Assembly (NCBI GenBank): GCA_009829735.1
Contig: CM020620.1
Coordinates: 4,518,299-4,582,298 of the forward strand
Source: Pyropia yezoensis
Taxonomy: Eukaryota > Rhodophyta > Bangiophyceae > Bangiales > Bangiaceae
Length of the DNA: 64,000 nt
Reading direction: 5' to 3'
This document shows, piece after piece, positions 29,947-41,472 of the stretch. The notes beneath the pieces were generated by a model that saw only the letters and a list, made by a program, of their open reading frames with translations, did not search any database and had not been told where the DNA came from. The translations under genes and the position numbers were made by a program. Positions within the stretch are counted from its first letter, which is position 1; each line of letters starts with the position of its first letter.

Positions 29947-32197
29947 TGCCCGCACGCGCTCGGGCGCGCGGGCAAGAAAACAAGGACGGACGGACGCCAT
30001 TTGGGAGGGGCGGGAGGGAGGGGGTGGGGTCTCCCCGACGAGCCGTCGAGCCCCGTGGACAAGAGGCGCCGGCGGCGTCTGCGTCGCAAAAGATATCCCA
30101 GACGCGTGCGTCTGTGGGGACACTGCAGTGGGGGGGGCGGCTGGCAGGGGGAAGGAGGGCGGCCCACGCGTTAATACCTTCGGATGTACAGTATGGACCG
30201 TACTCTATGTATGATCCCCTCGGACAGACGCGGCGGTCGGCCGCGGACCGACGGGCGGGCAGCCGCAGCGGCGGCGGCGGCGGCGGCACAGCCCCCCCCC
30301 CCCCCCCCCTCCCCGCCGTTGGGGGATCGTGGCCGCCCGTCGCGGGCACAGCTGCCGCGGCGGGTGGAGCCGGCGGCCACGGCTCTGGGTGGGGGGAGGG
30401 GGACGGCCGACCGACGCTGGAAGGGGGGGGGGGGTCCGGAAGGGGGAGGGGTCCTCTCGTGAAGCCACAGGGGCGCGTGCCGGGGAGGAGGAGCGGGGGG
30501 GGTGCGGGCGCGCCTGCCGGCGGTGGCGGCGGTCGGTCGCCACCCACTTCGCCCCGCCCCCCCCCCCCCGCGCAGGCCGTCCTGGTGGCCCCGAGCGCTC
30601 GCGTCACAGAGCCCTCCAGAAAGCCACCCCCCCCCCCCCCCCTAGGCAGCGGCGCGGCTGCTCCCGGCCGCCGCCACAGCCCGCGGGGGTGGCTGGCGCC
30701 GGCACACCTCCTGGCACACTGGTATTTAGTAGACCCCCGCGCGAGGGGTGGTGACCCCACCCCCACCCCCACCCCCACCGCGCACCGTCAGCCCCTGCAG
30801 CTGACGTGCAGAGGGGCCTTGCGCCGGCGCGTGCGTGCTGCGCGCGGTGGCTGTCGGCGGGGCAGGGGGTGAAAAAAAAAAAAAAAAAGAAAACGCACCC
30901 GATCGGGTGTGTGTGATCGGGTGGGACCCCCGCCAGCGGCCGGCCGCCCCCTCGCGCGGGGCGCAAGGGGGTTTGTTGGGGGGGCCGGCGCAAGGGGTGC
31001 CACGCCTCCCTCCCCAGCCTCCCCCTCCTCCCCTCCCCAGCACTCTACTCAGTGGTAGAGGCGCGACCCCTCCCCACGCCCCACACCCCGCCCCTCCTTC
31101 CCTCTTGCCCCCTCCTCCCCCCCCTCCGCGCACGACCACCACCACCACCACCACCACCACCACCACCACCACCGCGGTCTCTCGCCCCCTCCCTCCCCCC
31201 CACGCCCTCCTCCCAGTCCCGGCCACCGCGCCACCGCCGAGTGGGAGGGGGAGGCGGGAGGTGGAGGGGGGGGGGGGGCGGGTGGCCTGCGTCCTGCCCC
31301 CCCCCCCTTCACGACGCGCCCCCAGCCCGCTGCGCGGGCCGCCCGCCCGACCGCCCGCCCGCCCGCCCCCTCGACCGGCGACTCAACGGCCAACCGGCTG
31401 CACCCGCCGCGCCGCAGCGGGAGGCTGCCGACGGTGCCGCCGCCGTCGCTGGCTCTCCCCCCCCCCCCGGCTCTCCCCCGCCACGCACGTGCCGCGCCAG
31501 CGGCGGGGCGTGTCCCGCCCGGCCGGCGCTGCCTGTCGGTCCGCCGCCCTCCACAGCTCCCCCCCCCTCCCCCCCCCCCCCACCCCCCGGCCGGCCCTTG
31601 CATCGCCATCCGCCCATCGACGGCGGCCGCGCCCACGACGCAGCCGCGGCGCCAGCGGCGCGGGGCCGGCCGCTCGCCACCCACCACCCCCACCCCCACC
31701 CCCACCACCCCCATTCCCACCGCCACCGCCTGCGACGACGGCCGTCCCCACCCCCACCGGCGGCCTCCATCCACACCCCCACCGCCCGCCGACCCCCCCA
31801 ACGTCCCCCGGTGCTCCCCCGCCGTGCGGCGACCGGCCGCCTCACCCGCCGTGCCTGCGCCCCCGCCACGCCAACGACGGGCCGGCTCACCACGACCGCC
31901 CCCCCCCCCCGCCCCTTCCCCTCCTCTCCCCTCTCGCCCCCCCCCCTGCCCCATCCCTCCCGCTGCTGCCCCCCAGGATTGACGTTGCGGCCCACTGGGC
32001 GTGCGCTGGCGGGGAGCACCCCCGCCGCCGCCGCCGCCACCCCCCCCACCCCCACCACCATCACCGCCGCCGCCGCGGCCGCCCGCCCCACCGCGCCCGC
32101 CCTTGGCAGCGGCGGCGGCGGCGGCGGCGGCGGCGGCACCCGCTGCCGCTGCCGCTGCCGCTGCCGCTGTCGCTGCGGTGGCCCCCCTGAGGCGTCC
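29947..32197. other. GC-rich low-complexity upstream region
   Basis: No gene recognised. Long C, G and A runs (17 or so A near 30871), repeated CCCCCA near 30755-30778, and C-rich tracts. Very long open frames exist on both strands, but they lack ATG starts and domains and arise from the scarcity of A/T. It probably contains the promoter and 5' UTR of the Kelch-b561 gene. Confidence 0.5.
31135..31173 (+). repeat. (ACC)13 microsatellite
   Basis: Thirteen perfect ACC units in a C-rich region. Confidence 0.95.
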
Positions 32198-33001
32198 ATG
32201 GACGGCGTCACCGCCGCCGCCGCCGCCCCGCCCGCCGACGCCGACGCCGATGCCGACGCCGACGGCAGTGGCGGCCGCGGCCGCCGCGGCGGATGCGACC
32301 GCGGCGGCGGGGGCAGGCGGGCGGCCGCCGCCGCCGCGCACCGCCGCCACTGCCGCCCACCGTCTGCCGGCCTGCCGCCGCGGCCGCCGCGGCCGCCACG
32401 GTGGTGGCGGTGGGCGATGCGGGCGACGGCAGCGGCGGCGGCGGCCGCCGCCGCCGCTGGCCTCTCCACCCTCTCCCCCCCCCCCCTCCTGCACGGCGCG
32501 GCGGCGGCGGCGGTGCCGCCGCCGACGCTCTCTGTGGGTGCGGCCTCCCCCCTCCCCCCCCCGACGGCGTCGCCGTCCCCCTCGTCGGTGCCCGTCACCG
32601 GGCCCGGCGCGTTTGAGCTGTCCCGGCTGCCGACGCGGGCCACCCCCCGGGACGGCGACGGCGACGGCGACGACGACGCTGGCGGCGGCGACGCCGACGC
32701 CGACGGCGAGCGTGTGCGGACGGGCGGGGTGCCGGTCAAGCGATGGAAGGCGGCGGTGGGGGTGGACGCGCGGCTGGGGGTGGTGTGGCTGTTTGGGGGC
32801 CAAGCCGCCAACGGGCAGGTGCTGGGCGACACGTGGGCGCTCAACCTGACCACCCTCACCTGGCGGCGGCTGGTCACCGCCGCCGCCCCCGACCCGCGCC
32901 ACTCCGTGGTGTACGGGATGGTGCAGAGCGAGCGGGCGGACCGCGGGGCGGCCGACGCGTCGGGCGCGTACGCCGACACGGGCGACGATGACGATAATGA
33001 T

Positions 33002-33034
<33 letters not shown>

Positions 33035-34865
33035 AGCGGCGGTCGCGCTGCGACCGACACGGTGGCGGTGGGCAGCGACGAGTCCCAGCTGCTGGAGCTG
33101 TCGGACGATGACGCGTCGACGAGCCACCTGTACGTGGCCGGCGGTCGTGGGGCGGGGGGCACCACCTACCGGGACGTGTGGGTGCTGTCCATCCGGGCCA
33201 ACGCGCGCATCGTGCACTGGCTGCTGATGAGTGGCTCCCTGTACAAGGCCAACGCGCCGTCCCCTCGCTACGCCGCCGCCGGCGGCTGGTCCCCCGCGGC
33301 GGGGGCGCTGCTGCTCGTTGGCGGCTGCGTCGCCGCCGACACCGTCCCCGCCGTGGCGGCCGCGGCGGCCGCCGCGTCCGAGGCGGCCGGCCGGCAGGGC
33401 GACGCGGGCGACGCCGCGGGGGGGGAGGTCGGTGGCGCCGACGACGCGGCGGCGGCGCACAGCGACGTGTACGCCTTTGCGGTGGCGCCGTCGACGCCGC
33501 TGCGGGGGCGGTGGCACCGGCTGGCGGGGGCGGCGCCCCGCTTTGGCCGCGCCCGCCCCCGCCCGGGCTGTGGGGCCGCATCGGCCGTGACGGCGGCGGG
33601 GGAGGTGTTCCAGGGGGGGGGGTGCTTTGCCGCCCGCCGCGCCGCGGGGCTGTGCCCGGCGACCGCCGCGTGGGCGCTGTCGCTGGATGTGGTGGGGGGG
33701 GGGGGGGGGGGGGGGAACGCAACGGGGGGGGAGGGCGGGTACCTGGCCGAGGGGGAGGTGTCCCGCGTCGCGTCTGTGGGGGGGGGGGGGGGGGCAGGGG
33801 TGGGAGGGGGGGGAGGAGGAAACGGGGCAGGGGAGCTGGGGGGCCAAGCGGAAGGAGGAGGAGGAGGAGGAGGGGGGGGGGGGGGGGGGGGGGGGGGGAG
33901 CGACCGTCGCGGCGGCCGCCGCGGCGGATGGCCGGCGGCGCGGCAGGCGGGTCCGGTCGACGCGGGACCCCCCGCAGGGGTGCCCGTCGTTGGCAATGAC
34001 CGCGTCGACGGCGGCGGGGACGACGACGGCTCGGACGACGACGACGGCTCGGACGACGACGGCTCGGACGACGAAGACGAAGACGATGACGACGGCGGTG
34101 GTGGTGAGGAGGAGGAGGTGCCACTGCGCCCCCCCCGCCCCTCGATCCAGCCGCGGTGGCACCCGCTGGGCAGCCTGTCTGGCCCGTCGGTCGGGGGCGC
34201 CGCCGCCCCCGCGGTGGCGGGCCTCGCGTCCGCGGGGGTCGACACGGACCACGCGGTGGTGACGCTGTTTGGGCTGCCGCTCGGCAAGCAGCACCTCACA
34301 TCGTCGCAGCCGCCCGCGTCGCGGGTGCTCGTCGTGGACGTGCGGAGCGGCGAGGCGGTGGCGTACCGGGCGGTCACGCGGGGGGTGCCGCCGCCGTCGG
34401 GCGGCGGGGGGGCGAGTGGCGCCAACACCACGGACAGCAACGGCGGCGGCGGTGGGGGTGGCGGTGGTGGCAATGACGGCATCCAGCGGCGGGCGTTTGC
34501 AGCCATGGTCCCCGTCGCCGTCGACCCCGTCACGGGCGCCCCGCGGCGGACGGTGACGCCCGCCGAGGCAGCCGCCGCGGGGTCCCCCCCGACGGCGGCG
34601 GCCCCCCCCCCCCCAAACGCGTACCTGCTGTTTGGGGGCCGCCTGGCCGACGGCTCCCTCACGGCCGAGGTGCTCCTCCTCACCTACCGCCCCGCGGGGG
34701 GCCTCCCCGCCGGCGGCGCGGGCGCGCCGCCCGTGGACGGCGCCGGCTGGTGGGCGTGGCTGTCCTTCCCCATGCTCCACGCCGCCCTGTCGGTGGTCGC
34801 CTGGGGCGTCCTCCTCCCGGCGGGCGCCCTCGTCGCGCGGCACCTCCACACCGCCGACCGCGTGC

Positions 34866-34896
<31 letters not shown>

Positions 34897-36884
34897 GGGG
34901 GGGGGGTGGCGGCACCGACGGCGGCTTGGGCGGGCGGGGGCGGTCGCGCTCCAAGCTCCACGTGCTGCTGCAGGCGGCGGGGCTGTTTGTGGCAACCGGC
35001 GCCATTGCCATTGCCTACGCGCAGGGCACCATCCCCGCCCACGTGCACGGCGTGGTGGGGTCCGTTGCGTACGCGCTGGGCCTGGTGGCGGCGGGCATCC
35101 ACCTGGTCCGCCCGGGCACCGCGTGGGTGCAGGTCCCGCCGGGGCGGGCGCAGGCCGGGGCGGGGGGGAGGCTGGGGGGGGGGGGGGGGGGGGGGGCCGC
35201 GGGGGGGGGGGCGCCCCCCCCGGGGGGGGGGGGGACGGTGGAGGGGGGGGGGAGACCCCCGGGGGGGGCGGCGGGGCGGGTACCCCGCTCAAGGCGCGGC
35301 GGGGCGTCATTGCCATTGCGGTGGACGGCAGGGCCGCCGGCCGCGGCGGCGGCGGCGCCGCTGCCGACGAGGATGACCTCGAGGCGGACCCCGAGGCCGC
35401 CGCTGCCACCGCCGCCGCTGCTGCCGCTGCTGCGGCGTCGGCCGCTAGGGACGTTGGCAGCGGCGGTGGGGACGCGCCGCGGCTGCCGCCGCTGCGGGGG
35501 AGCCCGGGGGGAGGGAGGGGGGCTCGCCGCGGTGGTCGTTGCCGCCACCGCCGCCGCGGCCGCCGCCCGTGCGGGCGGCGGGGACGGCCTCCGCCGGCGG
35601 GTGACAATGTCGTCGCTGTCGTCGACGGTTGGGCGGTGGGCGTCTGTCGAGGGGGGGTAGGTGGTGGGGGTGGTGGGGGTGGGGGTGGGGGGGGGGCGGG
35701 GGTGGGGGTGGGAGGCGACGGCGGCACGCCACCGCCACTGCGCAAGCGGCGGCTGAGCCATCTCGTGGGGGAGCCCCTCGGGGGACTACCGGCGGCGGGC
35801 CCGCCGCCGCACGAGGCGGGCGGCCTGTGGCGGCTCCCGTCGCGGCTGCTGCCGCCGCTGCCGCCGCCGCGGCCGCCCCCCGCGGCCGCCCCGACGGCCG
35901 CCGCGGCGGGGACGGCGGCGGCAGCGGCGGCGGCGGCGGCTGCGCCCATGGACGGCGGTGGTGGTGGGGGTGGCCGGGGCGACTCGACCGCCTCGACGGC
36001 GCCGACCGTTACCACCGTCCGCACCGCGTCGACGGCAACGACAGCGTCGGTGGGGGCGGCTGCCGAGGCCGCCGCTGCGGCCGCCACCGCTGCCGCCGGC
36101 GGCGGGCAGTTTGGCGGCCGCCAGGGGTTGGTGGGGGGTGCCGCCGCTGGGGGCTCTGTGGGAGGGGGCCTGGCGGCCGCCCCTGCCGGCGCCGCCGGTG
36201 GCGGCCTGGGCGGGGGTGGGGGTGGGCCCGCGCCTGTGGGCGGCGCCCCCCCCCCCGCCCCCCCCCCGTGGTGATCCTCGTGTCGACGCAGCGCGCCTGG
36301 TGGAATGTGGTGCACTGGTACGCCGGCCGGTCGGCGGTGGCGCTCGGGGTGGTGAACATGCTCCTCGGCCTGTACGTCATGGCCGCCCCCGCCTGGGCCT
36401 ACGCGCTGTACGGGACGGCGGCGGCGGCGGCGGCGGTGGCGGTTACCGCCGCCGAGGCGCTGCGGTGGGCAGACCTGGGGCCCCTCGCCGTGTCCCCGCA
36501 GCAGGCCGCCTACACGTCGGCCACCTACCGGGTGGTCGTCCGCAGCATCCTGGGCATTGTGCGGGACCGGTCGGTGCCGCCGCCGCCGCCAGAGGCGGAC
36601 GAGTCGGGCGTGTTTGGGGGGGTGGGCGTGGGCGTCGGGGGGGGGGGGGGGGTGGCAGCTGGGCGGCCATGCCGCGTGGGGCGGCGGCTGCCGCCGGTGG
36701 TGGCGGTGGTGGCGGCGGGGGTGCCCTCAAGTCGGCGGACAGCGGCGTGTCGCTGGGCGCGGCGGTTGGGGCGGCGGCGACGGCGTCGGCGCAAAAGAGC
36801 CAGGAGCTCAAGAGCCGCTTCCGGTCGGTGGTGGTGCGGGTGGCCAAGCTGGACGAGCTCACCGACGGCGCCACCGCCGCCTGC

Positions 36885-36919
<35 letters not shown>

Positions 36920-37112
36920 CGCCGCGGCGGCTGCAGTCTACCCGTCTGCGGCGAGCTGGGATGGGGGGAGTGGCGGCGTTGGCGGCTTTGGGGGGGGGGG
37001 GGGGGAACCCCCGTCGGTGTCGTTTGCGCGCGCCGGTGGGGGCGCCGCCGGTGGCGCCGCCGCCGTGGACGGTGGGAGGGGGGGGGGTGGCGGCGGTGGA
37101 GGTGGCGGTGGC

Positions 37113-37147
<35 letters not shown>

Positions 37148-37238
37148 GGCGGATGCGCAGCAGCCGCTACTGTCCCGCGGCCTCCCCTCGTCGACGGCCA
37201 GCGGTGCCACCACCGACGGGACGGGCAGCTGGATGACG

Positions 37239-37274
<36 letters not shown>

Positions 37275-37866
37275 GTCGGCGGTGCCGGCGGTGTCGGCGG
37301 TGCCGCCGCGGCGGTGCCGTCGATGCAAGACGACCCGGGCGGGCCGGGCGCGCGGCTGCTGCGAGCAGCGTTTGAGCTCCGCCGCCGCCGGGTGGCTGCC
37401 GCGGGCGGCGCCGCCGCGGCGGTGGCGCCGGCGGGTGGCGCCGGCGTCGGCGGGGGTGGGGGGGCGGGGGGGGGGGGGGGGCGGCGTGCCCCCGCCGCCG
37501 TCGCGGACGCCGTCGGCGTCGCTGAGTGGCTTGCCAGGCTTCCACCAGGGGGGCAGCGCTACCGCTGGCGTCGGTGGCGGTGGTGGGGGTGGGGGTGGGG
37601 GTGGGGGTGGGGGTGGTTGTGGCGGCGGCGGCGGCGGCGGAGGCGGCGGCGGTGAAGGGGATGGTGGCGGCGCTCGGGTGCGGGGGGACACGCCCGCGGG
37701 GCCGACGGCGGCGGCGGCGGCAGCCGGCGCCGACGCGACGCGACGGCGACGGCGGCGGCGGCGGCGGCCGGCGACGGTCCTTGCTGCGGCGGTGTTACTG
37801 CGGGGGAGGGCGGCGGAGGGGGGGGGTGGACGGGGAGGGGCGGCGCCGTCGGGCGGGGTGGGGTAG
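32198..37866 (+). CDS. Kelch-repeat / cytochrome b561 fusion protein (frame broken)
   Basis: The ATG at 32198 is the first in frame; start and stop are approximate. After an Ala/Gly/Asp-rich lead come Kelch-type blades: WLFGGQAANGQVLGDTWALN, LYVAGGRGAGGTTYRDVWVL and LLVGGC, with a later one YLLFGGRLADGSLTAEVLLL. A cytochrome b561 core follows: TM1 FPMLHAALSVVAWGVLLPAG (about 34766-34850), TM2 KLHVLLQAAGLFVATGAIAI (34958-35020), TM3 HVHGVVGSVAYALGLVAAGI (35038-35100) and TM4 NVVHWYAGRSAVALGVVNML (36307-36365), each with the His expected for the two haems. A TM5 follows. The protein should move electrons across a membrane, with the propeller outside it. TM1, TM2-3 and TM4 lie in three frames. 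Poly-G runs near 34867 and 35180 suggest sequence errors, and 35110-36290 could be an intron or an inserted loop. The end (about 37866) is uncertain. Confidence 0.65.
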
Positions 37867-39164
37867 GGGGGGTGCCCTCGCCGGGCGCGTGGGCGTATTC
37901 GCATCACCCTCTTCCGGGTGGGGTTGGCCTGAGGGGGGGGGGGCGCGGCGAGCGGGGGGGGGGGGGGGTCAAGGCACGCAGCCGCTTCGCACCTCTGCAT
38001 TTACTCCTTGACTTGGTGCTGTGGGGGGGGTGTCGCTATCTATACGAGGACTGGGCAACGTGTTTTTCCTTTTCCTCTCTCTTTGCCTTTGACGTCCGCT
38101 CGGAAGGACCGCCGCCGCAGGCACCCGTGTGTCGCCAAGCGCGGAGCACACCCCGCCGACGCGCCAAACGCAGCGTCCAACGACGTGGAATGCCTCCCCC
38201 TCAAGTGGTATATGGACAGGAATATCACTCACAGCAGGGACGGGGGAACGCAGGCGGGCCTACAAGAAAAGAAAGGGGGAGCGGGGACAGAGAGAGAAGG
38301 CAACGGAGGCGGAGAACAGGGGGAATTGTAAGAGATATAGAACAAGAGAGACACAGAAGAGGGGGAGGGAGGAGTGAGCAACAACGGCAGCACTAGAAGA
38401 GTAAGGTCACTGGGGGCGGGAGTCGGGTGAGCCAAAAGAGTTTCCTTGCTAGGAGTGTCACAAGAACAATTCTACGCGACGCACACGCAAACCCAAGAGA
38501 AAAAGAGAACAGGCAGGGGCAGGCGCCACCAGGCCAACAAAGGGATAGTTGCAGGCACCACCAGGCCGATAGAGGTAGGCCCGTGGACGCGCCCCCCAAA
38601 AGGACAGGGTGCTACCGAGCCGGAGGATCGAGCCGGAGGCGCGGTGGGGAGGCAGCCTCCGCCGCCAGTCTTGTAGCCGCCCGGCGCTACCGGCGGCCGG
38701 CCGGCCGCCGGCCGCTCGCGGCCGCCACACGCAGCAACCGCCGCGGCAGCCAACGGCCGCTGCGGATCCCTTGCCGGCACCCAAAAGACGGGCCCGGCCG
38801 GTGCCCGCCGCCGCCGTAGCGGCCGGCATGCCAAAACAGTTGGGGGAGCTCAGGGGGGGGGGGGTGGCGGAAAGGATGGAGTGGGACAGGGATAGGGGAG
38901 CAGACCAGCCGCTGCGTGGCGGCGGCCTCGACGCGTGAGCATCGGGCGGCCAGACCAACAGGCCGTCCCCGGGCCCGCCGTCCTCCTGCTACGCCCCCCC
39001 CCTCCACTCCCCCGGCAGGCAGCGTCGGCGGTTGGGCAGGTTCAGCACCAAGCCATTGCGAGGGGGTGTCCAAAAGGACGCAGACGGGGACAAGGGAAAC
39101 AGGAAACAAAAACCAAGGCACAGACCACAACAAGAAATCCATGACACAGCCCAGCCGGCCCCCC
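37867..39164. other. Intergenic, with a purine-rich tract
   Basis: No gene recognised. 38262-38385 is strongly purine-biased (GA-rich) on the plus strand, a possible triplex-forming or transcript-end region. The rest is mixed GC-rich sequence. Confidence 0.5.
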
Positions 39165-40586
39165 TCAAAGAATCAGAGGGTCGTCGGGGTTGAGGTGGAA
39201 GGAGCTGGACAGCTGCGGCTTCTGCGACCCCATGTGCTCGCTGTGGAGGCGCGACTGAATGTGGCCGAGGACGCTCCGGTAAGAGATCGAGATGTTCCGC
39301 TGCCTGCTCTGCTGGAGGGCCTCGATAAAAAAGGAGGTCACCGCTCCCGCTGACCTAGTGCCCCCCTCCGCGCGGTGCCAGTCAGCCGCTGTCGCGTTGT
39401 CGGGGCACGCGCTGATCGCAACGGCTTTGCCGCCGCCGCAGCTACGATAGCGGTCGCCGCCGCAGCCACCATAGCCGCCGCCGTAGCCGCCGCCGTAGCC
39501 GCCGCCGTAGCCGACGCCGTAGCCGACGCCGTGGCCGCCGTTGACGCCACCGTTGCCGCCGCTGGTCGTTGCCGCGAGACAGGCACGGCAGCCGCCTGCC
39601 CAGGTCAGCTCGTTGAGGACACTGAACGGCAGGTCCATCGCCGACGCCGAGTGGCACGTGTCAAAGAGCGCCGTCAAGTGGACGCCCTGCCGCAGCTTCG
39701 CGACAAGCAGCTTGTGCACGTCGTCATCCAAGACATTCCCGGCGTGCATAGAGTCGGTTGGCACCAGCGCCTCGTCCATGAAGTCGGGCTCGTCCCCGTT
39801 GACGTCGCGCACCTGCGAGCCATAGCCCGAAAAGTGGAAGAACAGAGAATCCCCCGACTTAGTCCCCGCCACCAGGTGGTACATGGCGGAACAAATCGAG
39901 GCGCGGGTGGGGGGCGCCCCCCACGCCGGGCTGTATCCGCCGACAGTTTCGTCAGTGAGAGTGACCACGTCGGTCGTGCGGTAGCCACAATGGTTCGTCA
40001 GCAGCTGCTGAACATTGAACACGTCGCGGATGCTGCCCCTGAGGGCATGGCTGGTGTTCCCGTAGTTGATGCCGACGAGCAGCGCGCGCTTGCACGGCGC
40101 GTCGCGGGCCACCCACGCGACGTTGGGCTTGGCCGCGGCGCCCTGGCGAATGGCGCTTTTGAGTTCCTCGTCAGACCACTGGACGTTCCAGGGGGCGGCG
40201 AGGTGGCCCCCGCCACCCAGGTGTGGCAGCCCCTGCTGCGGCGGGTCGGCGGACCGCGCATTCTCCGCTTGGATGCGCGCCTCGTGGACGGGGTCACGCA
40301 CGCCGACAGCGTGCGGCGAGGCGGCGGAGGACCAGATCGGCACCATCGACGGGCCAGCGGCGGCGGGGGGCGGCGCCCCATACGGCAGGGGGCCCCCGAC
40401 GCCCATCGTTTGGCGGGGTTCGGGTGTCCACGAGTCTGGGCCCGCCGCGGGGGCGGCGGCGGCCGGGAAGGCGGGCGGGGTGTAGCCGGGCGGCCCGGCC
40501 CGGGAAAGGACACCCCCGGCGTCCGTGCTGCCACACCGCCAGATACGCCACCCGCGGTCGGTGCGCGGTGAAATGGTCACAGCCAT
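39165..40586 (-). CDS. Type I metacaspase-like protein lacking the catalytic His
   Basis: 473 residues from the ATG at 40586 (context GCCTCCATGGCT); a second in-frame ATG lies upstream at 40799. A Pro/Gly/Ala-rich N-terminus of about 160 residues precedes the p20 domain, which starts at KRALLVGINYGNTSHALRGS. Type I metacaspases are Arg/Lys-specific cysteine peptidases with a His in SGHG and a Cys in DxCHS. Here the His box reads LFFHFSGYGSQV, with Tyr (TAT, residue 255) at the His position, while the Cys is kept (ALFDTCHSAS, residue 311). A Gly/Tyr-rich low-complexity insert (about residues 345-390, GYGGGY repeats) separates p20 from the p10-like end (AVAISACPDNATAADWH). It is either a pseudoenzyme or unusual. 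No frameshift seen; stop TGA at 39165. Confidence 0.88.
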   Translation of the reverse strand: MAVTISPRTDRGWRIWRCGSTDAGGVLSRAGPPGYTPPAFPAAAAPAAGPDSWTPEPRQTMGVGGPLPYGAPPPAAAGPSMVPIWSSAASPHAVGVRDPVHEARIQAENARSADPPQQGLPHLGGGGHLAAPWNVQWSDEELKSAIRQGAAAKPNVAWVARDAPCKRALLVGINYGNTSHALRGSIRDVFNVQQLLTNHCGYRTTDVVTLTDETVGGYSPAWGAPPTRASICSAMYHLVAGTKSGDSLFFHFSGYGSQVRDVNGDEPDFMDEALVPTDSMHAGNVLDDDVHKLLVAKLRQGVHLTALFDTCHSASAMDLPFSVLNELTWAGGCRACLAATTSGGNGGVNGGHGVGYGVGYGGGYGGGYGGGYGGCGGDRYRSCGGGKAVAISACPDNATAADWHRAEGGTRSAGAVTSFFIEALQQSRQRNISISYRSVLGHIQSRLHSEHMGSQKPQLSSSFHLNPDDPLIL

Positions 40587-41238
40587 GGAGGCGGCTCCCA
40601 GGGCAGGGGGAATGGCGCCTGCGGCGGTCCGCAGAGACGTCTCGTGGGGGGGGGAAGGGGGGGAGGGAAGAGCGGGGGGAGCCTCAGGGGGAGAGCGCGG
40701 CGAGCGCGCGGGGATGGGTGGGAAGCGACGGGGGAAACGGGACGCGCCCGGGAAGCAAGAGAGGAGGGGGTGGCACACGGCACGCCAGCAGAGGCTCATC
40801 CAGTACGCGATGAGGACGGATGAGGAGAGAGGGGGGAAGCGTGCGGACCTTGGGCAGAAAAAGAGGGAAGAGAGGGGACTGCCACAAGCCAGGAGAGATG
40901 TCTGAGCTTTGAGCTTGATACACAGGCGGGGGCACCGGCAGAGCTGCGGGTGTGTGTGGGGTGGTGGAGGAGAGAGGGCGCACACGAGACGTTGGGCGGT
41001 GTGGGAAGGGAGCCGACGCACGCGCTGCCGAACGGCTGTGCCAAAGAGGCGACCCACACCCGTTCTCCCTGATCCGAAGACAAAAAGAAGGCGACGAGGC
41101 GGTGGGGGTCGGCACGCCCCCGGTCGTGGTCGTCGCGTCTTGCCGGCGGACCATGACGAGGTTTCTCGAGTGCTGCATGTATGTACAGGTCATGCATGAC
41201 CTGGTCAAATATATATGACTCCCAGAAAATATGGCACG
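40587..41238. other. Upstream region of the metacaspase gene
   Basis: A minus-strand frame continues upstream without a good start. ATATATGACT near 41210 is the only TATA-like sequence noticed. Likely promoter and 5' UTR; nothing else seen. Confidence 0.4.
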
Positions 41239-41240
41239 TA

Positions 41241-41469
41241 CAGTGCGACCCCTCACTTGCCCTGGGGTAGACCAAGGAGGTGGCCCCCCTTCCAGTGTCC
41301 GACAGTTGTCCTGGGATGTTCGGATTTCAGCGATCTGGACGGTATGAGCCAATCAGCGCCCGTCAATCGCCCGAATATGAGCCGCCCGGCCGGGCCACTT
41401 CACGCGTACCCCCCCCTCAGTTGTGCCGATCGGCACAACTGCGGGGCGGCCAAGTGAGGGGTCGCACTG
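41241..41469. mobile_element. 229-bp MITE, TA-flanked, with a 24-bp palindrome
   Basis: Perfect 19-bp inverted ends CAGTGCGACCCCTCACTTG (41241-41259 and 41451-41469), each bordered by TA (41239-41240 and 41470-41471). CAGT ends with TA duplication fit the pogo/Tigger branch of Tc1/mariner. Near the right end, 41418-41441 is a perfect 24-bp palindrome centred on CCGATCGG. A CCAATCAGC motif lies at 41349. No coding potential. Confidence 0.85.
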
Positions 41470-41472
41470 TAC

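Noticed and set aside
31049..35011. 1,320-codon minus-strand ORF opposite the Kelch-b561 gene
   Set aside because: Pure Pro/Arg/Gly/Ala low complexity with no domain. The plus strand has Kelch blades and haem-ligand helices, and GC-extreme DNA keeps antisense frames open.
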